Shown piece by piece: positions 36,601-50,453 of a stretch of 64,000 bases of DNA. This DNA is from Atrichornis clamosus (lineage: Eukaryota; Chordata; Aves; Passeriformes; Menuridae). The translations under genes were made by a program, and so were the position numbers. The notes beneath the pieces were generated by a model that saw nothing but the letters and a program-made list of their open reading frames with translations, searched no databases and was not told the origin of the DNA. Position 1 is the stretch's first letter, and each line of letters opens with the position of its first letter. The stretch lies in NCBI GenBank assembly GCA_013400975.1, contig WBMZ01011704.1:142572-206571 (forward strand), given 5' to 3'.

Positions 36601-37230
36601 TCTCTGGAACATGTTCCATTCTGCTCAAGGTGCCAGGAGCACCAGTGCCTCCCCGGGTTGGTGATGGCAGGCCCTAGCAGGCAGAGCAGGTCCCATCTCC
36701 AGCCAGGAGCAGGGCAGCTGGGCAGCACCGGGGAAGCTTCAGGCCTGGGCATCAGGAACCTGCCTGAGGATGTTGGCCATGGGTGGGTCCGACTCAGCTC
36801 GGCCCATAGCCAGACAGGGCAGGGCTGTGGGGAGATAGAGACCTGGTATAGGGTCACTGGGGCTCTCTAAGAGAGGGCTCAATAAAGGATTTTAGGTACT
36901 TGTTCAGAATTTGTTTACCACCAGCAATGAGGCCACTGTCAGGATGAGTGTTGTACAAAATGGCTCCTTCCAGGGCATGACCTGTGAATCCAACATGACC
37001 AGAGAGCATTAGGTACAGGCTACTGGCCCAAAAAATGAAAACTATTGTGTCCTGCATTGGCAGGAGCACAGCTGTGTTACTGGATGTGCACAGCAAACCT
37101 CTGATGTGCAGCATCTGTTCTCCAGGAGCACAAAGTCTTCCCAATGTAAGGCTGAACAGAATAAAAATGTATGGCAGACCATCAGCTTTTCATGGCAACC
37201 CTAAATAACAGACACCAACATGAATGAATA
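36601..37230. other. GC-richer patch, identity unknown
   Basis: About 36601-36870 is clearly richer in G and C than the surrounding sequence and ends with AATAAAGGA at about 36880. It could be the 3' part of a plus-strand LTR or another retroelement, but I could not match a family. Beside it on the minus strand, 36854-37144 holds a 96-codon frame with hydrophobic stretches (near FIFWASSLYLML) that I do not recognise. There is no splice, promoter or codon evidence that it is expressed. Confidence 0.3.
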
Positions 37231-40200
37231 TGGCTTGTGCCCTGTTGAGTCACCAAAAATGGTTGTCAAAAAGAAACACAGAGAAGAGATGTTACTTCAC
37301 AGAAACTAGCTAAAAGATACTTTTTGAGGTGTACAAAATGCAGGACATTCTAATATTAATCGGAAACAAAAAGTGGAAAATGATAGCCTCTTAAGTCAGA
37401 GCTTAGTGACAGACTTAAATTGTGACAATACTTTGCCAGAAACAAAACCTTTTATCAGGTGCTGCAGATGAGCCTGAAAAAATTACTTTATGGAGCACTA
37501 CATGGCAAGTTTGCATATACATAAAACATATACCTTCATTTCAGGACTGGATTAATCAAGACCAGCACAGGAGAAATGATCAGATCAGGTGCCTTGAAAA
37601 TTTAGCTATGCCTTCCAACTTGCTTTACTTTTTGTCAAAGGGCCCAGGCAGCTCCCACTTAGATGTTTCTCCACACATGGTTGAATACTCAGAATCTTTA
37701 ACTTCAAAAGGAAAGGTCTTTCTAATTGATTTGCTTGAAATTATACAAAAATCTCACTTTATTTAATATGCACATTAAGCAGCATACTCTAACTTCATTT
37801 CCAATTTAAAACCCTAATCCAGTTCCACTACTCTGCATGTCCATCCAATAAAAGCAACAGATTAGTTTCAAATATTAGCATAGCTGGGACGATAACTGGG
37901 TCTATTTACTGTAATGTTTTTTTCCAAAATAAAACTCATATCTACAATTAGGAAAAAAAAAGCGACAAGAGTTAAAGCCAGGTAAATTACACAAAGTGAA
38001 ATTAAATTAAGATTATAAGTGTATAAGTTTTTTTCCACTTTTTCATTTCAGAGTGACCGTGATGACATCTGCTATTCAGATTTACTGACATGATAGTTAT
38101 TAATATATTATATCATTCAGAACTAGAAAAAGCACAGATCCAGGACAGTAAATCTAAATACTCAAAACTCTAGGTGGAGGTGAAATTCAAATATCTCAAT
38201 ACAAATCCTTTTTGTGCTTTCAACTATGTGTCAGAGCTAAAATCAGAAGTCCAAACATCATATGAATTGAAATGTCAATGCTTCAGTTCATCTCTACTTA
38301 CAACAGAATAAATGAATTTGATATTAAAAGATATGAAATGTTTTAAATATCATACTTCACATCAATATGCACTCCTCACCTTTACATCAACATGTCCTTT
38401 TCACTCTTGTTTATGAATCAGTGGAAATACACATAATTCAGGGAACAGAAAGAGAAATTAAAAACCAACAAAAAACACCTTAATGACAATGGAGATTGTT
38501 AGTTGTCAATTGAGAATTTTATCAGCCATTTCAGTTTTTGCTTTGACTCAGTCATCCCACAAATATAATTTGATCAAGACTTCACCAAACTTTAAAAAAG
38601 ATGTTTTTCCTTGAACCTCTTGAAGAGAACAGGAAGAAACTTAGAACAAAATTATTTTCCAGTCCTGACTGTTCATGCATAGGGTTAGATTTAACAAAGC
38701 CTTAATGTCTTGAAAAAAAAGTCATGAATCTCATTCAGTAAGCACAATGATGATCATTGGGTTAGATGGGAACTTTTGGATTTCTAGATACTTCTTGTGA
38801 GGTACATACATCTGTGAACATTCTCTCTGTTTTGAATCTTTAGAAAGCAAATGATAGTGATGTTGTATCAGATAAAACTAAGGTGATTGAATGCATCTGG
38901 ACATACAAAAGATGAAAATACATCAAAAGCAGTGAAAGTAAAGTTTACATATCTTGCATTAGAGACTATATTTTCGTATGTTTTATACACAGACAGATAA
39001 TGTTATTTATTTGTTTATCAAATTATATGCACATAAGAAAACCTGATAATTTGGATATGAATCACATATTAATTGCATAATTGCTGCAAAGTTACATTTA
39101 TATCTCTGTAATTTCTCTACAAATCAAAGAGTCTGAGGCATTTGAATCCAAAGATTGCTAAAACCATGTAAGAAGAATTGAAAGGATAGAATTGTTTATT
39201 ATCATATAACTCCATTAGTTAAGAAGGACATTGTGTGGTTTCAGTGACTCAGAGAGGAGAAAAGAGAAAAGTAAAAGTTGACAACATTACAAGTGACATT
39301 TGGACACAAAAATTCTGGAAGTTTCTCTTTCTATATATATATGCATATATGTATATAATATTTATGTACATATATATAAGAATTCAGAACTGAAAATCAC
39401 ATTTGCTTTGTAATGCTGAGGAAACTCCACCTCACTTTCCCCAAGAGATCCCTGTTTCTTTATAGTATCTGTCCTGGATTTACCTGCTCTTCTTCTGGTG
39501 GACTCCCAAATTACCTTCTGTTCCCCTTTACATTTTCAATATCTGAATGTGATAGTAAGAATAGTGGGACAGTATGTTTAAGATTCACAGAAGTGCTTCA
39601 TATTTTCCTGGCTATTGTGGAAATCATATAAACGATCATAAAATTAAAATGGATCACTAAAAATTAAATTAATATTAGAGACTGAAAAAGTACATTTGAA
39701 AGATGTATTTGAGTTTTGCAACACATAGAGAGTGTTTGATTAAAAGATTCACACACTATTTAATGAGTACATCAGGTCCGCAAATGAAAAATAACAGAGG
39801 TCCATTTAAAAGAAATCACAAAAGTAAAAAGAATTTAATTCCAGCACTCCAGACCTTGAGAATACTTTGAAGATATTCAGTCAGTTCATCTTTGTGTTAT
39901 GTGGTTAAGGGGACTGCTGACCTGACAGGTTATGAAGTGACTGCCTGTCTTTTTCACCCAGTTTTCCCTGCAGTTCTGTATTTCACCTTTCACATTTAAG
40001 CCTTCAGTACATCTGGTGTAAAGATTATTAGAGAAAGCTGTGAAAACAGTAGTCAGAGGATTAAATATCTCTTACTGGATTTAGTCTTGATTAGTATTTT
40101 CTAATTAAAATTTTCCTATCCCTGTTGACATAATAAACATCCGCCCTCACCACTGCTTGGCTTAATGGTTTCTGATTCTCCTGTTTCCAGAAACAAATCA

Positions 40201-41650
40201 ACACAATTAAATATGAAAGGTTACTATTAAATTAGACATGTAAGCTGCAGGTAGGAGCAACCTGACAGATGGAGTAAGTGACTCTCTGAGAGTTCCTGCC
40301 CCAGTTTTCTCAGTAACACAAAGTTCAGAGTTTCACTCTGAATTTCTCAACCCTATTTTTGTCCTAAACTCATTCTATCTTTCATGTTTCTACCAAATAA
40401 CTTCCAAATCTCCTTCAGTCTCCCCAGTAGCTCAGAACAAACTCACAGCACATAATAATGTAGCCTATTAGGGGATGGAAACTTTTTCTATTTATAAGTA
40501 GCTGAGAGAAATTTCTGAGGCACTCCAGCCATGCCCCCTATCTAGAAAAGGCCAGATGCTCACAGTAGGATCTGGATGATTATCTTGTTACCAAGATCTA
40601 ACCTCTATACAGACTTCCTGGACTTTTACAACAGAACATAGTAACACCCAAGTAGACTTTCTGTTTGCATAGCCATTAACAAGTTTTCTTACAGGTTTTA
40701 TTCTTTCCTCATCATTTTCATTCTTCACCTGGAGAATCTTATTTTTGAAATGTTAAGTTGCAAATATATAGCTGAATCAATGGATTTTGCTTCAGGGACG
40801 ATGCTAGAATAACATATAAAACCCTTTACTCCCACCTTTTAAAAGTTTCATGTTTTGGTTTCTTTTTTTTTGAACAATTGTGCTGAAATATATACCAAAA
40901 AAAAGAGCTGTAATCAAAGGTTGCTGCCTAACATTGCAAAATAAATTTGATTCATTGATTTCACTTTTTGTTTACTTGATACAAATAATTTAAAATCAGG
41001 GGTTAGTTGACACTTTTCAGGAAATACTTATTTAATTTTTACTCCCTAATGATCTTCTAGATAAAATAATAGAATTTTAACTACTGTGATTTAGATATGC
41101 TTAGTATCTTTCATACAGAACTTAAGTTCATAAAATCTGAATAGGACAAGCATTTGATGATAAGGCAAGCAAAATAAGTTTTATTTAGCAAGAGCTAGGC
41201 TATTTGACAAACCACTAATTCAGGAAAAAAAAGATCAATTTAACAGATGTAGGAGACTGATTCTGCATCCATGTGCTCTAAGTTACAGCAATGGATGACT
41301 TAGATAAGGAAGCAGGTTACTAGAAAAATTGATACTCTTTGATATATGGGTTTAAGTGTCTGCAAAGAAAGCACAGGTTAACAAGTGTATACATCCACAT
41401 TGGTTTTCTTAATATTATTTAATATTTTTAAGGCTGTGCTGACAGGTCACATAAAATATCTTCAAACTTATTTCATTATTTGGAATTTTTACTTCACAAT
41501 TACTGTATTTGTATTCTGAGCATCAAGTTAACTAAATGGTGTAATATTATCTTCAAAGTGAAGTTTTGGCCAGGACTTCTCCTGTTAATTAACAAAGTAC
41601 CATTCCCACCTGCTAAGCAAGTTAATGTCCCTGGTTCCATTTTTCTATTT
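37231..41650. other. Unassigned AT-rich DNA
   Basis: More than 4 kb holds no recognised feature apart from an AT dinucleotide-rich patch at about 39331-39378. The 114-codon plus-strand frame at 37422-37766 has no identifiable domain. Confidence 0.55.
39331..39378. repeat. AT dinucleotide-rich low-complexity patch
   Basis: Interrupted TATA/ATGT alternation extends for about 48 bases. It is a simple repeat with no associated gene. Confidence 0.8.
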
Positions 41651-41870
41651 AGATTAGATATTAGGAAGAAATTCTTTGCTGTGAGGGTGCTGAGGCACTG
41701 GAACAGATTGCTCAGAGATGTTGTGGATACCCTGTCCCTGGAAGTGTTCAAGGCCAGGATGGATGGTTCTTTGAACTACTTGGTCTGCTGGAAGGTGTCC
41801 CTACCCATAGCAGGAAGGCTGGAACTAGATGATCTTTAAGATCCCTTCTAATGTAAACCATCCTATGATT
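41651..41870 (+). mobile_element. CR1 LINE 3'-end fragment
   Basis: The fragment runs from the last codons of CR1 ORF2 (translating to RLDIRKKFFAVRVLRHWNRL and then SLEVFKARMDGSLNYL) through the 3' untranslated tail. It ends GGAACTAGATGATCTTTAAG, then CCTATGATT. This is the classic 5'-truncated CR1 insertion of about 220 bases. Its sequence differs from the 3' end of the 18-21 kb copy, so it is a separate insertion, probably of another subfamily. The 119-codon frame at 41480-41839 merely extends into it and is not a host gene. Confidence 0.95.
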
Positions 41871-42257
41871 TTATATATTATTGATGACAGCAATCTGTTA
41901 CATGTATGAATCCTCCCAAGTTAGTATAGTATATATATAGTTAAGTGTCTTTTTATTCCTCTAATTGCTACCATTACAAATTATGTCCAATAAAAGAAGA
42001 AAGTAGTCACAAAATATTTCCAAGTAGTTTTAGTGACTTATGAAAATCAGTATGACAGAGCCAACATAAAAGCTTCAAAATTATTTTATTTTAAAAAATA
42101 TGATTGCTTAAAGATATATAGAACTTTGCCAAAAATTATTCAACAAAATTTAAAAGAATTGGCAGCTGAAACTAATGCTAACTCCCAAGCTTCTTGTTAA
42201 AAAATGCATTTGTTAAACTAAATTCTCATGCTGCTCCTCTACCTTTGTTCTTGACAG
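41871..42257. other. Unassigned AT-rich DNA
   Basis: AT-rich sequence after the CR1 tail. Its last 30 bases are pyrimidine-rich and belong to the candidate splice acceptor described next. Confidence 0.55.
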
Positions 42258-42290
42258 ATCCTCCTCTGCCTCAAGATGATCCCACAACAG
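42258..42290 (+). other. Candidate 33-base microexon
   Basis: A pyrimidine-rich stretch (CTCCTCTACCTTTGTTCTTG) runs into ACAG at 42254-42257, a good 3' splice site. After 33 bases comes CAG followed by GTATGA at 42291, a good 5' splice site. The exon length is a multiple of three. Two frames are open: ILLCLKMIPQQ and, with one base carried in from an upstream exon, PPLPQDDPTT. The second would suit a flexible Pro/Asp/Thr-rich linker, as seen in neuronal microexons. I cannot name a host gene, and splice-like signals also occur by chance, so this is a hypothesis. Confidence 0.3.
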
Positions 42291-45200
42291 GTATGATCAG
42301 GATGTTTCTGCTCTGATCCTGCTCTCACATACCCTTGACAGACCCCAATGACTGGCCCTATAAGTTTTCATTTGAAAGGATGCCCTTGCAGGTAATGGCT
42401 GTTCAATGTTTTAATGTTGTTATTAATAGATACTTCGCAGTTAAATTCATTAAGTTTATGATGATTTGATTTATTTTTTAGTGTGTTTCATGTGACGTTC
42501 TTCAAAAAGTCTATATGAAGAGAATTTTCTGAGTTTCTAAACATAAATTCTTGAGAGTAACTTTGTATTTCCATTTCAAAAAAAATTCGCCAGCTTGGTC
42601 AAGAGCATTTTTGCCTTGGTTGACACTTTACTAATGGACTGAAACAAAGAGAAGTCTGTTTTGTAAAGAATAAGCTCATTATTGAGGAAGTGGTTAGAGG
42701 TACGTGAGTTCAAATTAACTAGGGATCAAAACCGGGTGAACGACCATAGAAATTAAAAAACTCAGAAAAGCTGACAGAGAGAAAATTATGTCTTTGTAGT
42801 GTCTTAATGGTTGCCTCCTTCTTTTTTTTTTTTTTTTTTGAAAAAAGTAACAGCAGTGATCACTTGAAACATGAGTCAAATACAACTATGTGTCTAGTGT
42901 GAATGGGGCTATTTGCACTTGACTCTGTAAAAAAAATAAGGAATCTTTTTTTCAGGATTCCCAAAAATCTTCAAAAGTGGTGGTGATATCTGAGAATCTT
43001 TATGTTGGTCAGAAATATTCTGTTTATAGAAGCAGAAAAAAACATGCAAATATGCAGATAAGAAAATAGAAATCTAAAGCTCTCAATTAGTTTTGTGGCA
43101 AAAAGAATATAAAACCTCTATGAATATCTCAATGCATTCATCTGAATTGAACACAAAGTAGAGGTACATAAAATATGCCATATACTTTTTACTATTATGG
43201 TCATTAGTGTTCCAAGCTGAGTGCATACTTCATTATCTAGAAATTCATGTCATTTGCATTTTAATAGGATTTTTCTGAGTTTGCCACATCCCTTCTTTTC
43301 CTATAATATTCAACAGCTAAAGTAAGATAGTGAATAAAGATTATAGAATTGAAATATAATCTCTTAAGTAATTCAGATTTCTTACTTCGTATTAGTTAAA
43401 ATGTGTTCTAGCACACCAAAATCAACATATGGTATGATACTGATATGGGTAATTGTTTGATCTGAAAAATCATTTTTACTAATTGTGAGGCAATTTTTGG
43501 CATTTATTGATTTAAAATTTGTTTTCCTGGGAGTACCCCCTATAGAAAAGAAATTTCTTATTCTCATTTTTACGCTCTCTGTGTACAAAGAGTGCACAGC
43601 TATCACACACTGTCTTAAATATTTTACATATTTTTTAATGAACCTCAAGTATATCATCAAACACATTCATTAACGTCTGCTTTAGAAAACTGGGATATGG
43701 AGCAACATTGAAGTTTTTAATGTCAGCATTCACATTTCTGCAGAGAAGAAATCTATTTGCAGGAAATGAATGCTTTAAACAGAACTTTATTCTTCTAGAC
43801 TCTGATCCATTACAAGATCTTTCCGATAACTCTTAAAACAATGTTTACTCTTCTATAACTTCTAAATCTACAACACCCATTCCTGATAATATCGGTAATC
43901 TGAGTTACAAAAGAAATCCAAAATCTGCACTTTATACCTCTGGGCATCAAATTCTATAATTACAAGAGCTATCTCTGTATATGATTATTTTAATCTTAAA
44001 AAGAATCTGAAGGCAATGTACACTGCTATATCAAAAATATGTTTCATTAATAAAAGAGAGATCTTATCTTAAAAGTATAATCTCTATTTTAATCTGATAT
44101 CTGCTCTAAAATTAGACAGTGGCCCTCATTATAAATTCACAACAGTTCTGAAGATGGATTTTAGTAGGGCCAATATGTGTGTTGTAACTGTTAAAAATTA
44201 AGATTCTTTCTTATCTAGCTATGGCTCTTCATGATAAAGAGGCATCAAGGATTACACACTAGGGGAGTTATTGTACTCTTTAAAAGGTTATGTTATTGCA
44301 GCACTGTGCCTTATATAATCAGTCCTCATTAGTTATTGCCACCATGGGCTTGTCAGACACATTTTTCATTAAATAATCCTAAATACATAGGAAAAAAATT
44401 TATTAAACCAAACATTGAAAATTAAGAAAACAAAAGAGAGTTTATTGCTTTCTATTTGGTTTGTTTTTCACCTATGTTCAGTGAATATTAGGAGGATTTT
44501 TCATATCGCTCTTATATCAAAGCAATGTTTTGACAACTCGTTTCACACATTTCCTTGTGGGTACTACAACATTTTTCCCCCTTCCTTAAAGAAGCACACT
44601 ACTATCTAATGTATGAAATGAAAGTTTGTATTTGGTGAATAATTTGGAAGTGAAGGAGTATCTCCCTTCAGCAAGTAACTGTAGCTTTGAGTCTTATGTC
44701 AGCTTCCCTTGTGCTTTGGAAATCTATTTTTTTAATCAGACAGAACATTACATAAAGACAGCATCTTTGCCACTCTGTAAAACTAATGATCTTCCTGTAC
44801 TCATTGTTAACACATCAGTAACCATGAAAATAGTGAACAAAACCTAAGTCATGAAAAAATAAAGAGGAAGCAATGCACTACATTTCATGCTGTTATTCTC
44901 TGTGCAATGCTTCTAGACTATTTTCCTAACACAGATTCTTCTAGGTTTTATAGCTCAAATAACCTCTAAAATAGAGAAAAATATTAAAGCTATAAAAATT
45001 TGCAGATAAACTATACATAAACTCTTTATCTGGTTGTCTATTTTGTTTTAAAATGAAAGTTAATATATATTATTCAAGGGGTTTTTTTCCATACCGTGGC
45101 GCAGAATGCAGACGTTTTCTATGCTTACATTCCTATCTTCGTCGTCAGCATGACAGCAACACTACCTCCCTTCAGAAGCCCCAAAAATTTATATTTGGTG

Positions 45201-48200
45201 TTCAGATCTGTGTTATTAACACTGATTCAGTACTAACTAAAGGTTTCATATTTTTCTTTTGGGAACTGGGCAGAACATGAAAGTGATGCTTTTGAACTGT
45301 TGCACAACAGAAAAGAGACTCCTGATATAAAAATAAATTATTACTGTTGTTGATCATAATTATTACAATACCAGAAATGCAAAAAGGCTCAGGCAAAGCC
45401 TTTTATCTAAATATTAGCCTTTGTTGGAGCACACCATGAAATATGTCAGGTTATTATCCTTTTTCAGAAGAAAGGTTTGTCTAAAATTAATTCATTCACC
45501 TGAAATGGCAAATACTAGAAATAGCTTATTTGCCAACCATTTTGAATGATAGAATGACCTTTATTCTAAAATGTTTGAGATAAAATTTGAAAAACTTAAG
45601 ACCATAAAGCATCTGGGAGGTAGCAGAGATAGCCCAAATGGGAAAATAAAAGGAAATATTTTGGTAAATTTTTACTTTCAAATATCACTTATCAGTTCTG
45701 ATCATACTTTATGCCAATTTTTGGTAATACTAGAATCCACCAATATTTTATTAATTTAAAGTGAGTTTTGAATTTCACCTACTGCTTCTAAACAGTTTTG
45801 AATGGCAGAACTCCTCATTGGAGAAACCCGAAAATAAGAATGAAAAAAAATCATGCAGAAAGAAAGGCATGTTGGACTAGATCATGGGGATTTTTGGCAG
45901 TAGTGTCTAAATGAAAAGTTAAATTTGGAAATTTATTATTGTACTTCTTGACAGCGGTGAGCATCATTAGAACAATCCACCATATTCAACCTGTTAGTTT
46001 CAGAAAATAATTACTTGAGAAATCTCAGTTTGATAGCACATGCTACATGGTGTTTTTTGTCAAGGCTTGTTCTTCACAGAACTTAAAAGTGAAGAATATT
46101 TCCAGATAACTCAGAACAACTTTCTGAAGTTCACAGATAGCAGTATTAAAACATCTTCTTTAATATGTATATTTATTAAGAAGTAAGCAGCATGACTGTT
46201 CTTAGGAACATTCTGTTTCTGCAATTTTTTTTTTAGGAGACATGAAGTCGTTAGAGCCTCTTTTTTTTTCAAGTTAGAACATGAAAACCTTGCCCATGGG
46301 CAAATCTAAATGTATTTATATAAGTACAAATCTGGACTGTAAATATGATCTCTCTATATTATGCAATATCAGTTTTTACTGTTTAACTTATGATATACCA
46401 ATTCATTTACGTATATGCTTCTGTTTACTAATGATTCTGAGCTCTCTACCTCATCACTAAGGAGACATGAGTTGAAAAGGAACTGACTACACTGCAATGT
46501 CTGACTTTGGAAATTTACTTTATCTATCTATACACTTACTTGTAGCATTTTCTTTTAAAAAATAACAATCCAAAAGCAAATAAAACCACAGACAATAGGA
46601 TAAGTCATATGTAAAGTTTTACACTTGAAAGTTTTCCAGATTTAGGTGGAAAGATTAATAAAATTGGTCAGATTAATAAAAAGCATTATTAACACAGACA
46701 CAGAAAGTCACTTAAAAGTAGTTAATGGAGGACAGTCAACTCAATACAATGCTCTGTGATAGCAATTCTATTTCCAGAGTTGCAAAGCCTGATCTTTAAA
46801 AGTAGGTTAAGAAAACAGTAAGATCCCTTCCAGACTGAGAGAACAGCTGACAATTACAACTGTGGATTGCTTTGCTTTCCTGGGGCCTCATTCAGATTTT
46901 ATGGTTCTCTTGCTCCTTTAGTTGCTTCCTTGTCCTGTTGACTGACACTGACCGAGGCAGTTGGTGTGTTAAAGAAACAGCTCGTGCGTGAGAACATATG
47001 CTGTGTGCATGAACCCAACCTGTGTGGAGCCCCAGAGCCTGCTTTAGCTCCTTGTTGTCCCCCAGTATGACTTGGCAGGGGGAACCCTGCCCTGTGCAGG
47101 CAGGTGTACTTCCAGAGGACAGCCAGAGCCTGGCTGAAGGGAAGTCGTTCTGAGCTAATGCCAAGACACAGCAGCATCACTGGTCAGCACAGCACTTGGG
47201 AGCCCTCTCAGGGACGACAATTCTCTTTTCAGCTACCTGATCCACCCTCCCCTCTACTGCTTGTGAAACAAGTCAGCCTTTACGTTTAAATGTGATCACT
47301 TAATTTCTTTCTGGACTCTTGAGTTTCTTGCCACCTTTTTCACTGCTTTATCAGCAGAGCTTCTTTTCACTCTTGCATGCTTTACCCTTTCCTCTTTAAG
47401 GTGTTTAATCAAAGCAGCAACTCTGTATTTTCATCTACAGGCAGCTGTAGGGACAAGGAGAGCCCCAGTCTCTTATCTGTGAGCCCTCCCTTATGATTTG
47501 TGACCCACAGGTTCAGAACAGGGATTTAAATCTTGATCTTCCTATAACCCTGAAAATAAGACAGTCAATACCCTAGTCATGTTGGCTTTTTATTTGTTTG
47601 TGTTTCTTTTTTTTATGGCTTTTCTCCATGTCATGGGAAATTGATTGTTTATAGGTCATAGTCACCTGGGTTTATGAACTTGCACAGTGTTGCGCCAAGA
47701 TAAATGTATTTGATTTAACTATAGTTTTGCTTCTCTTTTTCTAGGAGTAGTCTTGCCAGAGACATAGATCTGGATGCTGTATTTTCAGGTCATTGCAGAG
47801 CGTAATTTATTTTTTGAAAGCACATACATGCTGAATAATTAATAAGAAACCACTTAAAGTTAAATTAATACAGTCACATGCAGAAATCCAACACATGAGC
47901 AAAATGAGATTTAGTGTTTAGTTGCAAATATAGTTAATAAAATGTGATTATCATTGTTTTTAGAAAGAAGACTATCAGAAATAAGATGTATGATGTCAGA
48001 AAGCAAACATTTGAATTTCAAATAAAAGTCACTTAGTAAGAATTTTAGTAGGCATAGTTCAGCTAATAATTTATCAGATTTTTTAAGGAAAATTTGCCTT
48101 GAAGGAACTAGAAATGTTTTCCTTATATATTTCTCTATGTGCTATTCAAATAGTAAATTTAAGATATCCTGACAGTTGCTCAGAATAATGAATTTTGCAA

Positions 48201-48529
48201 ATACTATGGTATCAGATAAAAGTACAGAAATTGTTCAAGAGAAAGCAAAACTTTTTCTTTAGTTTGCCTGATTGTTTCTTCAATCTTTATCTATCCTATG
48301 GGAAAGCTGAGATATGCAGAAGAACTAAGGCTTACCGACAAATCCACGAAGAATCGTGCATATAATTTCTCCTTTGTTTAATTCCTGCTCTTCAATGTAA
48401 AGAGATGATGCACATAATTTGGACTGCAACACATATCTATAATAATCAGATTCTGTGAAGTTTTGTCCTATTTATTTTAGCAATATTGTCATGTGAAATT
48501 GAGCTTAAAAAAACCTTATGTTACTGTTT
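42291..48529. other. Unassigned AT-rich DNA
   Basis: About 6.2 kb holds a T18 run at 42822-42839 and a somewhat GC-richer patch at about 46880-47280, with no assignable gene. The patch contains overlapping minus-strand frames of about 90 codons without domains. Confidence 0.5.
42822..42839. repeat. T18 homopolymer
   Basis: Eighteen uninterrupted T residues. I saw no processed pseudogene or SINE body on the minus strand to the left that would make it a poly(A) tail. Confidence 0.9.
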
Positions 48530-48692
48530 TCTTTCTATCCATACTTCTCTCTGAAGATGATAACATTTCAGTCTCATTATTAAATACTACCGTAACAATT
48601 CACCACATTTTATGGTCTTTATGATCAGCAAGAGAGGATGCATGATGCAGTATTGACTTGGTCTTTCTGGATCACCTCAGCAGAGTCAAAAG
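48530..48692 (+). repeat. Left arm of a large inverted repeat
   Basis: This 163-base segment reappears as its reverse complement at 50454-50614. The two arms differ by one 2-base indel (left arm has TCTCTCTGAAG, right arm TCTCTCAAG) and two single-base C/T changes. One of those changes is CG in this arm against TG in the other. Homology stops abruptly at both ends. The segment does not resemble CR1 or the LTRs in this window, and its small open frames have no known domain. Confidence 0.96.
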
Positions 48693-50453
48693 GTCACAAA
48701 AGCACCACAAAAGCAAACCTCACAAAATCAAGCACCTTACCAACAAGCAATAACATATTAAGCCAGTACACGTGTATTTTTATGGTAATGAAAAGTAGAA
48801 TATTTACATTGAAGTCTACTATATGTGTATACCAGACTTTGGACAAGAGTGAAAAAGCTCTTATTTGTTAAAATTAATTATTTATTTCTGTGGATTATGC
48901 AAATATAATTAGCACTCGAGTCACATGTGAATGAGAACACATACTGTTGTCTCTTTTTGGACTTGTACTAAAACCTGGATTAAAATCTAAAATCCTTCAA
49001 ATATTGCAGCCTTGTATTTACATATAAGCTTTCTGTGTCATTTTCTTGAAATACATATGCAGGATATCTTTTATTAAAAAAGAGTCTGTAAAATTCCACT
49101 TGCCCTCGCTACTCATGTGTCTTGTTCGTTACTGGTACTACTGATCTTCAGGAGTGCAAAATAAATACGCAAAGAAGTGCAAAGAAACAACATTGCCTTC
49201 CTTCAATTCTGCCTTACAATTCATCTCATGTCACACCTGCAAAATATGGTAGTAAATGTTCCATTGATTTAAGAAGTATTTGTCTAATAACCCACCCATT
49301 TAACTTGTGTATTTATTGTATTAAAATCTCTGTGTTGTTCTGTGTGATTCATTTACCAGAGTATTGTTCTTAAGTCAATTGTTATCCACATCAGAAATTT
49401 TTTCTATACACATTTCCTAGCACACTGGAAACCTCATTCTTAAAGTCCTGATAAGAATATTTTAGGCTTATCACAGATCAAATAATGATCAGAAATCAAT
49501 TTATTAAAATTAATTATTTAAACAAGGGATACAGAAGCATACAGTTACTGTATTCTCCAGAGTTTAAATTTCAAATATTGCCCTCATCCACAAAAGGACC
49601 TAGTTCCCTACTTGCATAAAAAAATAGAGGAAAAAACCCCAACATATTAGTGCTATGTACTAATCATATAGAAAATAGGTAATAAATCCACTTTTCTCAG
49701 GCACTAAGAAGTCCTGTTTTAATTTCTCTTCTTTAAGTTGCATTATTGTGTACATACCTTTGTTCTGAATCTTTGTTATTAATAATTTTTATTTGCAGAT
49801 TTATGTTTTCTTCCTTTTGATCAATACCAAATACTCTGTGCACATATATATATCATCTCAGATATCAACCTGTGCATTTGTAATTATATTTGTTTCCTGT
49901 AAGATTCATTTATGAAGATGTTATTGAAACTCCTTCCTCCAGCTATACTACAAGTGTTCTTCCCTTCCAATATCTTAGATTAAGCGCATAATGTCTGCCT
50001 GCAAAAATATGTAGGCAGACAAAATAAATTATGGAGTATCAGTAAGATCCCTCCTGCTCACTTCATATGCATATATATGTAAATATATTAATGAGTTTGT
50101 GAATGCATTAAAAAAATAAAACAACCCAATAATATAACAAATATAAAAAGTAATGCAAATAATCGAGATATTATTTTCTTCAGTTAGGCCATGACATTTT
50201 TGAACATTCAGACATCTGATAGAATTACATAGTCTTACTGATAATAAAGATACCACCATGTTACCTGAGGTATTGACATACATACTTCGCTCTTTTCTGT
50301 AACAGTAGCTGTTGGTTTTTTAGATCAAAATGAACTTTATAAAATAAATGGCAAGTGACAGGGGGAGAAAAGGGAAGTTTCCAAAGCCTCATTGCTAATC
50401 ACTGGTGATCTCTTGGGCTAGGAAGGAAAAGCAGAAGGAAGGAAATGTTAGAG
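48693..50453. other. Spacer between inverted arms
   Basis: 1761 bases of AT-rich DNA separate the two arms. I found no transposase-like frame, no LTR and no CR1 sequence. The longest frame is 84 codons (minus, 50029-50283) and has no recognisable domain. If the arms are ends of a transposable element, the spacer does not encode its own enzyme. Confidence 0.6.

Noticed and set aside
41480..41839. 119-codon frame considered as a gene
   Set aside because: Its second half is CR1 3'-end sequence and the first half is AT-rich DNA that happens to be open.
42822..42839. T18 run as the poly(A) tail of a minus-strand processed pseudogene
   Set aside because: No gene-like or SINE-like body adjoins it and no flanking duplication was seen.
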